Source of the DNA: Eledone cirrhosa | Lineage: Eukaryota > Mollusca > Cephalopoda > Octopoda > Eledonidae | DNA: 64,000 nucleotides | Reading direction: 5' to 3' | Assembly: GCA_964016885.1 (NCBI GenBank) | Contig: OZ024741.1 | Coordinates: 411,465,464 to 411,529,463, forward strand | Part shown: positions 45,300-58,508 of the stretch, piece after piece | Layout of the letters: the number at the start of each line of letters is the position of its first letter | How positions within the stretch are numbered: position 1 is the stretch's first letter | Made by a program: the position numbers and the translations under genes | The notes under the pieces: model-generated | Seen by the model: the letters and a program-made list of their open reading frames with translations, nothing else | Database searches by the model: none | What the model was told of the DNA's origin: nothing

Positions 45300-46955
45300 C
45301 ATGGAGGTTTTAAAGGAGGCAGTGTCTTGATAGCTAACAACTGATGCAGGTAGTTTGTTCCTTGGAGGCTTTAAAGGATGCAGTGTCTCGACAGATAAAA
45401 ACTGATGCAGGTAGTTTGTTTCATGGAGGTTTTAAAGGATGCAGTGTCTCGACAGCTAACAACTGATGCAGGAAGTTTGTTCCATGGAGGTTTTAAAGGA
45501 TGCAGTGTCTCAACAGCTAACAAATGATGCAGGGAGTGTGTTCCATGGAGGTTTTAAAGGATGCAGTGTCTCAACAGCTAAAAACTGATGCAGGGTGTTT
45601 GTTCCATGGAGGTTTTAAAGGATGCAGTTTCTCAACAGCTAACCACTGATGCAGGGAGTTTGACCATGAAGGTTTTAAAGGATGCAGTGTCTCGACAGCT
45701 AAAAACTGATGCAGGGTGTTTGTTCCATGGAGGTTTTAAAGGATGCAGTGTCTCGACAGCTAACAACTGATGCAGATAGTTTGTTCCATGGAAGTTTTAA
45801 AGGATGCAGTGTCTCGACAGCTAACAACTGATGCAGGAAGTTTGTTCCATGGAGGTTTTGAAGGATGCAGTGTCTCGACAGCTAACAACTGATGCAGGGA
45901 GTTTGTTCCATGGAGGTTTTAAAGGATGCAGTGTATCGACAGCTAACAAATGATGCAGGGAGTTTGTTCCATGGAGGTTTTAAAGGATGCAGTGTCTCGA
46001 CAGCTAAAAGCTGATGCAGGGTGTTTGTTCCATGGAGGTTTTAAAGGATGCAGTGTCTCGACAGCTAAAAACTGATGCAGGGTGTTTGTTCCATGGAGGT
46101 TTTGCAGGATGCAGTGTCTCGACAGCTAACAACTGATGCTGGGAATTTGTTCCATGGAGGTTTTAAAGGATGCAGTGTCTCGACAGCTAAAAACTGATGC
46201 AGGGTGTTTGTTCAATGGAGGTTTTAAAGAATGCAGTGTCTCGACAGATAACAACTGATGCAGGGAGTTTGTTCCATGGAGGTTTTAAAGGATGCAGTGT
46301 CTCGACAGCTAACAACTGATGCATGGAGTTTGTTCCATGGAGGTTTTAAAGGATGCAGTGTCTCGACAGCTAAAAACTGATGCAGGGTGTTTGTTCCATG
46401 GAGGTTTTGAAGGATGGAGTGTCTCGACAGCTAACAACTGATGCAGGTAGTGTGTTCCATGGAGGCTTTAAAGGAAGCAGTGTCTCGATAGCTGACAACT
46501 GATGCAGGTAGTTTCTTCCATGGAGGTTTTAAAGGATGCAGTATCTCGACAGCTAACAACTGATGCAGGTAGTTTGTTCCATGGAGGTTTTAAAGGATGC
46601 AGTGTCTCGACAACTAAAAACTGGTGCAGGGTGTTTGTTCCATGGAGGTTTTAAAGGATGCAGTGTCTCGACAGCTAACAACTGATGCAGGGAGTTTGTT
46701 CCATGGAGGTTCTAAAGGATGCAGTGTCTCGACAGCTAAAAACTGATGCAGGGTGTTTGTTCCATGGAGGTTTTAAAGGATGCAGTGTCTCGACAGCTAA
46801 CAACTGATGCAGGAAGTTTCTTCCATGGAGGTTTTAAAGGTTGCAGTGTCTCAACAGCTAACAACTGATGCAGGGAGTTTGTTCCATGGATGTTTTAAAG
46901 GATGCAGTGTCTCAACAGCTAAAAACTGATGCAGGGAGTTTGTTCCATGCTTCAG
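45300..46955. repeat. 61-bp minisatellite array
   Basis: The unit contains GGATGCAGTGTCTCGACAGC, then TAA(C/A)AACTGATGCAGG and TTTGTTCCATGGAGGTTTT. About 27 units are present. The array ends in the same sequence that follows the single unit in the parent repeat (CATGCTTCAGCAAATCTGAG), so it grew in place within a copy of that repeat. Confidence 0.92.
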
Positions 46956-46984
46956 CAAATCTGAGCGTGAAAAAATGTGGCAGG

Positions 46985-47215
46985 CTTCCATGCAGTTTCT
47001 ATCAACCAAATTACTTCACTTTTAAGCCATTGGTGGAGCCAAGTTTACAGTAAAATACAAGGTTCTACTGAGTGCGAGAGAACCTCAAACTACACAGTTG
47101 TGAAGTTAACTCCTTAACAACACAACCATGACAGTACCTATATATTTGGTATTGGTAATGGTTAGGAGGACCCTTAGTTGTGTCAAAGACAGCCTCACTA
47201 GTACTGCTGATCTAC
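46985..47215 (-). mobile_element. Diverged SINE remnants flanking the 23-bp satellite
   Basis: CCATGCAGTTTCTATCAACC to CTCCTTAACAACACAACCATG is a reversed tRNA-derived SINE head region of a type common in cephalopods (from memory). It is followed by GGTAATGGTTAGGAGGACCC and TTAGTTGTGTCAAAGACAGC, which resemble the SINE-like shoulder of the other satellites. Confidence 0.55.
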
Positions 47216-50200
47216 ATGATAAACACACTCTGCTGATAGATCAAGTACACTCTGGTAAACACATCCAGTACACTCTGATAAACACACCCAGTACACTCTG
47301 ATAAACACACCAAGTACACTCTGATGAACACATCCAGTACACTCTGATAAACACACCCAGTACACTCTGATAAACACACCCAGTACACTCTGATAAACAC
47401 ACCCAGTACACTCTGATAAACACTCCCAGTACACTCTGATAAACACACCCAGTACACTCTGATAAACACTCCCAGTACACTCTGATAAACACACCAAGTA
47501 CACTCTGATAAACACACCCAGTAAACTCTGATAAACACACCCAGTACACTCTGATAAACACACCCAGTAAACCCTGATAAACACATCCAGTACACTCTGA
47601 TAAACACACCCAGTACACTCTGATAAACACACCCAGTACACTCTGATAAACACACCCAGTACACTCTGATAAACACACTCAGTACACCCTGATAAACACA
47701 CCCAGTACACTCTGATAAACACACCCAGTACACTCTGATAAACACACCCAGTACACTCTGATAAACACACCCAGTACACTCTGATAAACACACCCAGTAC
47801 ACTCTGATAAACACATCCAGTACACTCTGATAAACACACCCAGTACACTCTGATAAACACACCAAGTACACTCTGATAAACACACCCAGTAAACTCTGAT
47901 AAACACACCCAGTACACTCTGATAAACACACCCAGTAAACTCTGATAAACACACCCAGTACACTCTGATAAACACACCCAGTAAACCCTGATAAACACAT
48001 CCAGTACACCCTGATAAACACATCCAGTACACTCTGATAAACACACCCAGTACACTCTGATAAACACACCCAGTACACTCTGATAAACACACTCAGTAAA
48101 CTCTGATAAACACACCCAGTAAACCCGGATAAACACACCCAGTACACTCTGATAAACACACCCAGTACACTCTGATAAACACACCCAGTACACTCTGATA
48201 AACACATCCAGTACACTCTGATAAACACACCCAGTACACTCTGATAAACACACCCAGTACACTCTGATAAACACACCCAGTACACTCTGATAAACACTCC
48301 CAGTACACTCTGATAAACACACCCAGTACACTCTGATAAACACACCCAGTACACTCTGATAAACACACCCAGTACACTCTGATAAACACACCTAGTATAC
48401 TCTGATAAACACACCCAGTACACTCTAATAAACACACCCAGTACACTCTGATAAACACACCCAGTACACTCTGATAAACACACCCAGTACACTCTGATAA
48501 ACACACCCAGTACACTCTGATAAACACACTCAGTACACCCTGATAAACACACCTAGTACACTCTGATAAACACACCCAGTACACTCTGATAAACACACCC
48601 AGTACACTCTGATAAACACACACGTTACACTCTGATAAACACACCCAGTACACTCTGATAAATACACTCAGTACACCCTGATAAACGCACCCGGTAAACT
48701 CTGATAAACACACCCAGTACACTCTGATAAACACACCCAGTAAACTCTGATAAACACACCCAGTACGCTCTGATAAACACACCCAGTACACTCTGATAAA
48801 CACATCCAGTACACTCTGATAAACACACCCAGTACACTCTGATAAACACACCCAGTACACTCTGATAAACACACCCAGTACTCTCTGATAAACACACCCA
48901 GTACACTCTGATAAACACTCCCAGTACACTCTGATAAACACACCCAGTACACTCTGATAAACACACCCAGTACACTCTGATAAACACACCAAGTACACTC
49001 TGATAAACACATCCAGTACACTCTGATAAACACACCCAGTACACTCTGATAAACACACCCAGTACACTCTGATAAACACACTCAGTACACTGTGATAAAC
49101 ACACCCAGTACACTCTGATAAACACACACAGTACACTCTGATAAACACACCCAGTACACTCTGATAAACACACCCAGTACACTCTGATAAACACACCCAG
49201 TACACTCTGATAAACACATCCAGTACACTCTGATAAACACATCCAGTACACTCTGATAAACACACCAAGTACACTCTGATAAACACACCCAGTACACTCT
49301 GATAAACACACCCAGTACACTCTGATAAACACATCCAGTAAACTCTGATAAACACATCCAGTAAACTCTGATAAACACATCCAGTACACTCTGATAAACA
49401 CACCCAGTAAACTCTGACAAACACATCCAGTAAACTCTGATAAACACATCCAGTAAACTCTGATAAACACATCCAGTAAACTCTGATAAACACATCCAGT
49501 AAACTCTGATAAACACATCCAGTAAACTCTGATAAACACATCCAGTACACTCTGATAAACACACCCAGTAAACTCTGACAAACACATCCAGTAAACTCTG
49601 ATAAACACATCCAGTAAACTCTGATAAACACATCAGTACACTCTGATAAACACACCCAGTAAACTCTGACAAACACATCCAGTAAACTCTGATAAACACA
49701 TCCAGTAAACTCTGATAAACACATCCAGTAAACTCTGATAAACACATCCAGTAAACTCTGATAAACACATCCAGTAAACTCTGATAAACACATCCAGTAC
49801 ACTCTGATAAACACACCCAGTAAACTCTGACAAACACATCCAGTAAACTCTGATAAACACATCCAGTAAACTCTGATAAACACATCCAGTAAACTCTGAT
49901 AAACACATCCAGTACACTCTGATAAACACACCCAGTAAACTCTGACAAACACATCCAGTAAACTCTGATAAACACATCCAGTAAACTCTGATAAACACAT
50001 CCAGTAAACTCTGATAAACACATCCAGTACACTCTGATAAACACACCCAGTACACTCTGATAAACACACCCAGTACACTCTGATAAACACACCCAGTACT
50101 CTCTGATAAACACACCCAGTACACTCTGATAAACACTCCCAGTACACTCTGATAAACACACCCAGTACACTCTGATAAACACACCCAGTACACTCTGATA

Positions 50201-53200
50201 AACACACCAAGTACACTCTGATAAACACATCCAGTACACTCTGATAAACACACCCAGTACACTCTGATAAACACACCCAGTACACTCTGATAAACACACT
50301 CAGTACACTGTGATAAACACACCCAGTACACTCTGATAAACACACACAGTACACTCTGATAAACACACCCAGTACACTCTGATAAACACACCCAGTACAC
50401 TCTGATAAACACACCCAGTACACTCTGATAAACACATCCAGTACACTCTGATAAACACACCCAGTACACTCTGATAAACACACCCAGTACACCCTGATAA
50501 ACACACCCAGTACACTCTGATAAACACATCCAGTACACTCTGATAAACACACCAAGTACACTCTGATAAACACACCCAGTACACTCTGATAAACACACCC
50601 AGTACACTCTGATAAACACATCCAGTAAACTCTGATAAACACATCCAGTAAACTCTGATAAACACATCCAGTACACTCTGATAAACACACCCAGTAAACT
50701 CTGACAAACACATCCAGTAAACTCTGATAAACACATCCAGTAAACTCTGATAAACACATCCAGTAAACTCTGATAAACACATCCAGTAAACTCTGATAAA
50801 CACATCCAGTAAACTCTGATAAACACATCCACTACACTCTGATAAACACACCCAGTAAACTCTGACAAACACATCCAGTAAACTCTGATAAACACATCCA
50901 GTAAACTCTGATAAACACATCCAGTACACTCTGATAAACACACCCAGTAAACTCTGACAAACACATCCAGTAAACTCTGATAAACACATCCAGTAAACTC
51001 TGATAAACACATCCAGTAAACTCTGATAAACACATCCAGTAAACTCTGATAAACACATCCAGTAAACTCTGATAAACACATCCAGTACACTCTGATAAAC
51101 ACACCCAGTAAACTCTGACAAACACATCCAGTAAACTCTGATAAACACATCCAGTAAACTCTGATAAACACATCCAGTAAACTCTGATAAACACATCCAG
51201 TAAACTCTGATAAACACATCCAGTAAACTCTGATAAACACATCCAGTACACTCTGATAAACACACCCAGTAAACTCTGACAAACACATCCAGTAAACTCT
51301 GATAAACACATCCAGTAAACTCTGATAAACACATCCAGTACACTCTGATAAACACACCCAGTAAACTCTGACAAACACATCCAGTAAACTCTGATAAACA
51401 CATCCAGTAAACTCTGATAAACACATCCAGTAAACTCTGATAAACACATCCAGTAAACTCTGATAAACACATCCAGTAAACTCTGATAAACACATCCAGT
51501 ACACTCTGATAAACACACCCAGTAAACTCTGACAAACACATCCAGTAAACTCTGATAAACACATCCAGTAAACTCTGATAAACACATCCAGTAAACTCTG
51601 ATAAACACATCCAGTACACTCTGATAAACACACCCAGTAAACTCTGACAAACACATCCAGTAAACTCTGATAAACACATCCAGTAAACTCTGATAAACAC
51701 ATCCAGTAAACTCTGATAAACACATCCAGTACACTCTGATAAACACACCCAGTACACTCTGATAAACACACCCAGTACACTCTGATAAACACACCCAGTA
51801 CTCTCTGATAAACACACCCAGTACACTCTGATAAACACTCCCAGTACACTCTGATAAACACACCCAGTACACTCTGATAAACACACCCAGTACACTCTGA
51901 TAAACACACCAAGTACACTCTGATAAACACATCCAGTACACTCTGATAAACACACCCAGTACACTCTGATAAACACACCCAGTACACTCTGATAAACACA
52001 CTCAGTACACTGTGATAAACACACCCAGTACACTCTGATAAACACACACAGTACACTCTGATAAACACACCCAGTACACTCTGATAAACACACCCAGTAC
52101 ACTCTGATAAACACACCCAGTACACTCTGATAAACACATCCAGTACACTCTGATAAACACACCCAGTACACTCTGATAAACACACCCAGTACACCCTGAT
52201 AAACACACCCAGTACACTCTGATAAACACATCCAGTACACTCTGATAAACACACCAAGTACACTCTGATAAACACACCCAGTAAACTCTGATAAACACAT
52301 CCAGTAAACTCTGATAAACACATCCAGTAAACTCTGATAAACACATCCAGTAAACTCTGATAAACACATCCAGTAAACTCTGATAAACACATCCAGTACA
52401 CTCTGATAAACACACCCAGTAAACTCTGACAAACACATCCAGTAAACTCTGATAAACACATCCAGTAAACTCTGATAAACACATCCAGTACACTCTGATA
52501 AACACACCCAGTAAACTCTGACAAACACATCCAGTAAACTCTGATAAACACATCCAGTAAACTCTGATAAACACATCCAGTAAACTCTGATAAACACATC
52601 CAGTAAACTCTGATAAACACATCCAGTAAACTCTGATAAACACATCCAGTACACTCTGATAAACACACCCAGTAAACTCTGACAAACACATCCAGTAAAC
52701 TCTGATAAACACATCCAGTAAACTCTGATAAACACATCCAGTAAACTCTGATAAACACATCCAGTACACTCTGATAAACACACCCAGTAAACTCTGACAA
52801 ACACATCCAGTAAACTCTGATAAACACATCCAGTAAACTCTGATAAACACATCCAGTAAACTCTGATAAACACATCCAGTAAACTCTGATAAACACACCC
52901 AGTAAACTCTGACAAACACATCCAGTAAACTCTGATTAACACACCCAGTACACTCTGATAAACACACCCAGTACACTCTGATAAACACACACAGTACACT
53001 CTTATAAACACACCCAGTACACTCTGATAAACACACTCAGTAAACTCTGACAAACACACCCAGTACACTCTGATAAACACACCCAGTACACCCTGATAAA
53101 CACACCCAGTACACTCTGATAAACACACCCAGTACACCCTGATAAACACACCCAGTACACTCTGATAAACACACCCAGTAAACTCTGACAAACACACCCA

Positions 53201-55985
53201 GTACACTCTGATAAACACACCCAGTACACTCTGATAAACACACCCAGTACACTGTGATAAACACACCCAGTACACTCTGATAAACACACCCAGTACACTC
53301 TGATAAACACACCCAGTACACTCTGATAAACACACCCAGTAAACCCTGATAAACACATCCAGTACACCCTGATAAACACATCCAGTACACTCTGATAAAC
53401 ACACCCAGTACACTCTGATAAACACACCATGTACACTCTGATAAACACACTCAGTAAACTCTGATAAACACACCCAGTAAACCCGGATAAACACACCCAG
53501 TACACTCTGATAAACACACCCAGTACACTCTGATAAACACACCCAGTACACTCTGATAAACACATCCAGTACACTCTGATAAACACACCCAGTACACTCT
53601 GATAAACACACCCAGTACACTCTGATAAACACACCCAGTACACTCTGATAAACACTCCCAGTACACTCTGATAAACACACCCAGTACACTCTGATAAACA
53701 CACCCAGTACACTCTGATAAACACACCCAGTACACTCTGATAAACACACCTAGTACACTCTGATAAACACACCCAGTACACTCTAATAAACACACCCAGT
53801 ACACTCTGATAAACACACCCAGTACACTCTGATAAACACACCCAGTACACTCTGATAAACACACCCAGTACACTCTGATAAACACATCCAGTACACTCTG
53901 ATAAACACACCCAGTACACTCTGATAAACACACCCAGTACACTCTGATAAACACACCCAGTACACTCTGATAAACACACCCAGTACACTCTGATAAACAC
54001 TCCCAGTACACTCTGATAAACACACCCAGTACACTCTGATAAACACACCCAGTACACTCTGATAAATACACCCAGTACACTCTGATAAACACACCCAGTA
54101 CACTCTGATAAACACATCCAGTACACTCTGATAAACACACCCAGTACACTCTGATAAACACACCCAGTACACTCTGATAAACACACCCAGTACACTCTGA
54201 TAAACACTCCCAGTACACTCTGATAAACACACCCAGTACACTCTGATAAACACACCCAGTACACTCTGATAAACACACCCAGTACACTCTGATAAACACA
54301 CCTAGTACACTCTGATAAACACACCCAGTACACTCTAATAAACACACCCAGTACACTCTGATAAACACACCCAGTACACTCTAATAAACACACCCAGTAC
54401 ACTCTGATAAACACTCCCAGTACACTCTGATAAACACACCCAGTACACTGTGATAAACACACCCAGTACACTCTAATAAACACACCCAGTACACCCTGAT
54501 AAACACACCCAGTACACTCTAATAAACACACCCAGTACACTCTGATAAACACACCCAGTACACTCTAATAAACACACCCAGTACACTCTGATAAACACAC
54601 CCAGTACACTCTAATAAACACACCCAGTACACTCTAATAAACACACCCAGTACACTCTGATAAACACTCCCAGTACACTCTGATAAACACACCCAGTACA
54701 CTGTGATAAACACACCCAGTACACTCTAATAAACACACCCAGTACACCCTGATAAACACACCCAGTACACTCTAATAAACACACCCAGTACACTCTGATA
54801 AACACACCCAGTACACTCTGATAAACACACCCAGTACACTCTGATAAACACACCCAGTACACTCTAATAAACACACCCAGTACACTCTAATAAACACACC
54901 CAGTACACTCTGATAAACACACCCAGTACACTCTAATAAACACACCCAGTACACTCTAATAAACACACCCAGTACACTCTGATAAACACACCCAGTACAC
55001 TCTGATAAACACACCCAGTACACTCTAATAAACACACCCAGTACACTCTGATAAACACACCCAGTACACTCTAATAAACACACCCAGTACACTCTGATAA
55101 ACACACCCAGTACACTCTAATAAACACACCCAGTACACTCTGATAAACACACCCAGTACACTCTAATAAACACACCCAGTACACTCTAATAAACACACCC
55201 AGTACACTCTGATAAACACACCCAGTACACTCTGATAAACACACCCAGTACACTCTAATAAACACACCCAGTACACTCTGATAAACACACCCAGTACACT
55301 CTAATAAACACACCCAGTACACTCTGATAAACACACCCAGTACACTCTAATAAACACACCCAGTACACTCTAATAAACACACCCAGTACACTCTGATAAA
55401 CACACCCAGTACACTCTAATAAACACACCCAGTACACTCTAATAAACACACCCAGTACACTCTGATAAACACACCCAGTACACTCTGATAAACACACCCA
55501 GTACACTCTAATAAACACACCCAGTACACTCTAATAAACACACCCAGTACACTCTGATAAACACACCCAGTACACTCTAATAAACACACCCAGTACACTC
55601 TGATAAACACACCCAGTACACTCTAATAAACACACCCAGTACACTCTGATAAACACACCCAGTACACTCTAATAAACACACCCAGTACACTCTGATAAAC
55701 ACACCCAGTACACTCTAATAAACACACCCAGTACACTCTGATAAACACACCCAGTACACTCTAATAAACACACCCAGTACACTCTAATAAACACACCCAG
55801 TACACTCTGATAAACACACCCAGTACACTCTGATAAACACACCCAGTACACTCTAATAAACACACCCAGTACACTCTGATAAACACACCCAGTACACTCT
55901 GATAAACACACCCAGTACACTCTAATAAACACACCCAGTACACTCTGATAAACACACCTAGTACACTCTGATAAACACACCTAGT
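47216..55985. repeat. 23-bp satellite array, about 8.8 kb (intron 7)
   Basis: The 23-bp unit has the core CTCTGATAAACACACC followed by CAGTACA; about 380 units. Sub-types include ACATCCAGTAAA (49.3-52.9 kb), GACAAACACATCC, AACACTCCC, and CTCTAATAAAC (54.3-55.97 kb, often alternating with the standard unit). Kilobase blocks are duplicated: the rare CTCTCTGATA junction is at 48881, 50099 and 51801, and TGTGATAAAC at 49091, 50309 and 52011, with identical spacings of 1218 and 1702. On the minus strand all three frames are almost stop-free, producing apparent proteins of up to 1149 residues; I do not annotate these as genes. Confidence 0.96.
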
Positions 55986-56100
55986 AAAGTGGTGTGTGAT
56001 AGGAAGGGCATTAAATTATCAAATGCTTGCCAAACAAAGGGTGAGAGAACTGCTCAGTTGTGTCAAAGACAAAACAAACTTCTTAGTGGTCCCACACAGT
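55986..56100. repeat. SINE-like shoulder at the right end of the 23-bp array
   Basis: TAAAGTGGTGTGTGATAGGA, CTTGCCAAACAAAGGG and TCAGTTGTGTCAAAGAC parallel the shoulder of the 37-bp array at 8393-8490 and the left shoulder at 47160-47195. Confidence 0.65.
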
Positions 56101-56130
56101 AGAGTGTAGCAACATAGTAAAATACAGACA

Positions 56131-56876
56131 ATGGTGATGATGATGGCGATGGTGGTGGTGATGGTGATGGTGGTGATGGTGGTGGTGGTGGTGGTGGTGG
56201 TGGTGGTGATGGTGATGATGGTGGTGGTGATGGTGGTGGTGGTGGTGATGGTGGTGGTGGTGATGGTGATGATGGTGGTGGTGATGGTGGTGGTGGTGGT
56301 GATGGTGGTGGTGGTGGTGATGATGGTGGTGATGGTGATGGCGGTGATGGTGATGGTGGTGGTGGTGGTGATGATGGTGGTGGTGATGGTGGTGGTGATG
56401 GTGGTGGTGGTGGTGGTTGTGATGGTGGTGGTGATGGTGGTGGTGGTGGTGATGGTGGTGGTGGTGGTGATGATGGTGGTGATGGTGATGGCGGTGATGA
56501 TGGTGGTGGTGTTGATGGTGGTGGTGGTGATGGTGATGATGGTGGTGGTGATGGTGGTGGTGGTGGTGATGGTGCTGGTGGTGGTGATGATGGTGGTGAT
56601 GGTGATGGCGGTGATGATGGTGGTGGTGTTGATGGTGGTGGTGATGGTGGTGGTGGTGATGGTGGTGATGATGGTGGTGATGGTGGTGGTGATGGTGGTG
56701 ATGGTGGTGATGATGATGATGATGGTGATGCTGATGATGGTGATGGTGGTGATGATGATGATGATTGTGATGATGATGGTGGTGGTGATGGTGGTGGTGA
56801 TGGTGGTGGTGATGGTGGTGGTGGTGATGGTGGTGGTGATGGTGGTGGTGATGGTGGTGGTGGTGGTGGTGATGTT
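56131..56876. repeat. (GGT/GAT)n microsatellite next to exon 8
   Basis: Mixed GGTGGTGAT triplets, about 745 bases, with internal block duplications such as GGTGATGGCGGTGATG at 56331, 56480 and 56600. Long Met/Val or Pro/Ser reading frames here are repeat artefacts. It ends 42 bases before exon 8. Confidence 0.95.
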
Positions 56877-56918
56877 GCTACAGCTGCTGCTGTAACCAAT
56901 TCTCTTCTTTCTCCACAG

Positions 56919-56986
56919 ATTCCTGACATCATTGCTGCCATCGAACAAAATGTCCGATTGATAGAACAATATAAGTCTTCATTTAC
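56919..56986 (+). CDS. Host gene exon 8
   Basis: The strong acceptor TTCTCTTCTTTCTCCACAG and donor GTAAGT flank 68 bases, phase 0 to 2. It reads IPDIIAAIEQNVRLIEQYKS and ends SFT across the junction (residues 267-289). A helix with regular hydrophobic spacing is likely. In MUN proteins a comparable helix precedes the C-terminal subdomain, which fits my tentative family call. Confidence 0.78.
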
Positions 56987-57183
56987 GTAAGTTGGTCATT
57001 AGTTCTGGGGGGTCATTAGTTCTTCTTCTTAGAAGTATAATGGGCCTCACACACTCCTTCCAGGGGTTCCTATCAGAAGCAACCATCTTCAATTGATCCG
57101 ATTGGATCCCCACGACCAACCAAGCTCATGAATTGTTATCCAAACATCTTACTGATGGTCTAACATGATAGTAGTACTGGAGC

Positions 57184-57440
57184 TATGTGGAGGCACATGG
57201 CTTAGTGGTTAGAGCATTGGGCTTGCAATCGAAAGGTTGTGAGTTCAATTCTCGGACTGGCTGATGTGTTGTTTCCTTGAGCAAGACATTTTAATTCACA
57301 TTGCTCCAGTTTACTCAGCTGTAGAAATGAGATAATAGGGACTGGGGTCCCTATCATTAAACAGCCAAGAAACCTCCAGTGAGATATACCTTGGAGGAGG
57401 CCAGCTAAACCTACATAGGTGTGAGCTGTAACAACAACAA
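57184..57440 (+). mobile_element. tRNA-derived SINE, type II
   Basis: GGAGGCACATGGCTTAGTGG with GTTAGAGCATTGGGCTTGCA and GGTTGTGAGTTCAATTCTC form a tRNA-like head with A- and B-box-like segments. The body follows through CTTGAGCAAGACATTTTAAT. The 3' part after TCCCTATCAT differs from the copy at 62.5 kb. Confidence 0.85.
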
Positions 57441-57673
57441 TACTGGAGCTGTGATCTCTTGATTCGGAGAAGTAGCAGCTCGAATGACTCCCTCATCTCC
57501 GAGCTACTCACCCTATCAAGTAATGTTACTGCAAAGACCTTTCACAGGAACCACGTTTCAGCCACTTTTATTTTGTTGCTCATTTCCCAAGATTCCTGAC
57601 CATAAGTGTAGGCACTGAGATCGAACAAAGTCAGTGAGTTTTACTCCACATTTTCTTAAATTCTTCGCTTTCA

Positions 57674-57872
57674 GGTGGATTGGCAGTATCGGTAGAGGGT
57701 CGGACGCCATGCTTTGACGTATAGAGTTACGGCCCTTGCCATTCTGAGTTCAAATCCCGCCGAGGTTAACTTTGCCTTTCATCCTTACGGGGTCGATAAA
57801 ATAAAGTACCAGTAATGCACTGAGTAATTGCTGGCCTTGTGCCAAAAGTAGAAACAATTATTATTATTACAG
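57674..57872 (+). mobile_element. tRNA-derived SINE, type I
   Basis: It reads GGTGGATTGGCAGTATCGGT through GAGTTCAAATCCCGCCGAGG to GCCAAAAGTAGAAACAATTA and an ATT tail. Near-complete copy. Confidence 0.9.
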
Positions 57873-57892
57873 TCGAGTGGTAAAAGGCGGTG

Positions 57893-58108
57893 TAGCGGTA
57901 GAGTGGCGGACATGTTTTGTGGTATAGAGTTACTGCCCTTTATGTTCTGAGTTCAAAACCCGCCAAGGTTAACTTTGTTTTCCATCCTTACGGGGGGTCG
58001 ATAAATAAAGCACCGGTAATATACTGGGGTCAATTTAATTGACTTTCCTTTCCCATCATATTGCTGGCCTTGCGCCTAAATCAGAAACCATTATTATTAT
58101 TATTATCA
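57893..58108 (+). mobile_element. tRNA-derived SINE, type I, diverged sub-type
   Basis: It has the same head and tail as the previous copy but with an insertion (GGGGTCAATTTAATTGACTT) before TTGCTGGCCTTG, and it ends in ATTATTATTATTATTATC. Confidence 0.85.
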
Positions 58109-58507
58109 TGTTTGAAAGGGCTGAAGATGAGCACTTACCTCTTCGGTGATGCCCTGATTAACTTTTTCAAATTTCATTTGAAAAGGAAAATCAGGGTAAA
58201 GAGGGAAGTGTTCTCTTCCCAGCATTTTGTTGAAAGATGGGTGAAAGAAGCAAGTATGGCCCGAGTGAATGGGCCTACTCTGAGTATGTGTCTGTAAATT
58301 AAAGGTGGAAAACTGGGAGAGGGCACTTGCAAATGTCCCTCGGAAGTCTCCCCCCTATTGGGGAATTTTTCATTGTTATTTTTTATTACATCCTGTTTTT
58401 TTACACGCAGAAATGCCCATTTGTACCGTCCTGTATTGTCCTGTACTGTCCTTAATGTCTACTTTATGTAAACCCTTGTGGTTAATAAAGAAAGCATTAT
58501 TATTATC
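58109..58507 (+). mobile_element. Tx1/L1-like LINE copy F: 3' fragment of the copy A/B subfamily
   Basis: About 390 bases in plus orientation matching 13559-13985 of copy A: the end of ORF2 (LFGDALINFFKFHLKRKIRV ... LSMCL then TAA at about 58297) and the 3' UTR ending GGTTAATAAAGAAAGC with ATTATTATT. Its 5' end abuts the ATT tail of the preceding SINE. Confidence 0.88.
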
Positions 58508-58508
58508 A

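Noticed and set aside
47198..55980. Reading frames of up to 1149 residues on the minus strand (Cys-rich 23-residue repeat protein)
   Set aside because: They are a by-product of a 23-bp satellite with no stop in any minus-strand frame. No unique domain, start context or splice structure supports a gene.
56019..56969. Thr/Ile-rich, Pro/Ser-rich and Met/Val-rich reading frames
   Set aside because: They are translations of a GGT/GAT microsatellite in different frames, overlapping host exon 8 on the opposite strand.
57184..57260. tRNA gene
   Set aside because: The A- and B-box-like sequence belongs to the head of a repeated SINE and has no proper acceptor stem or anticodon arm that I can see.
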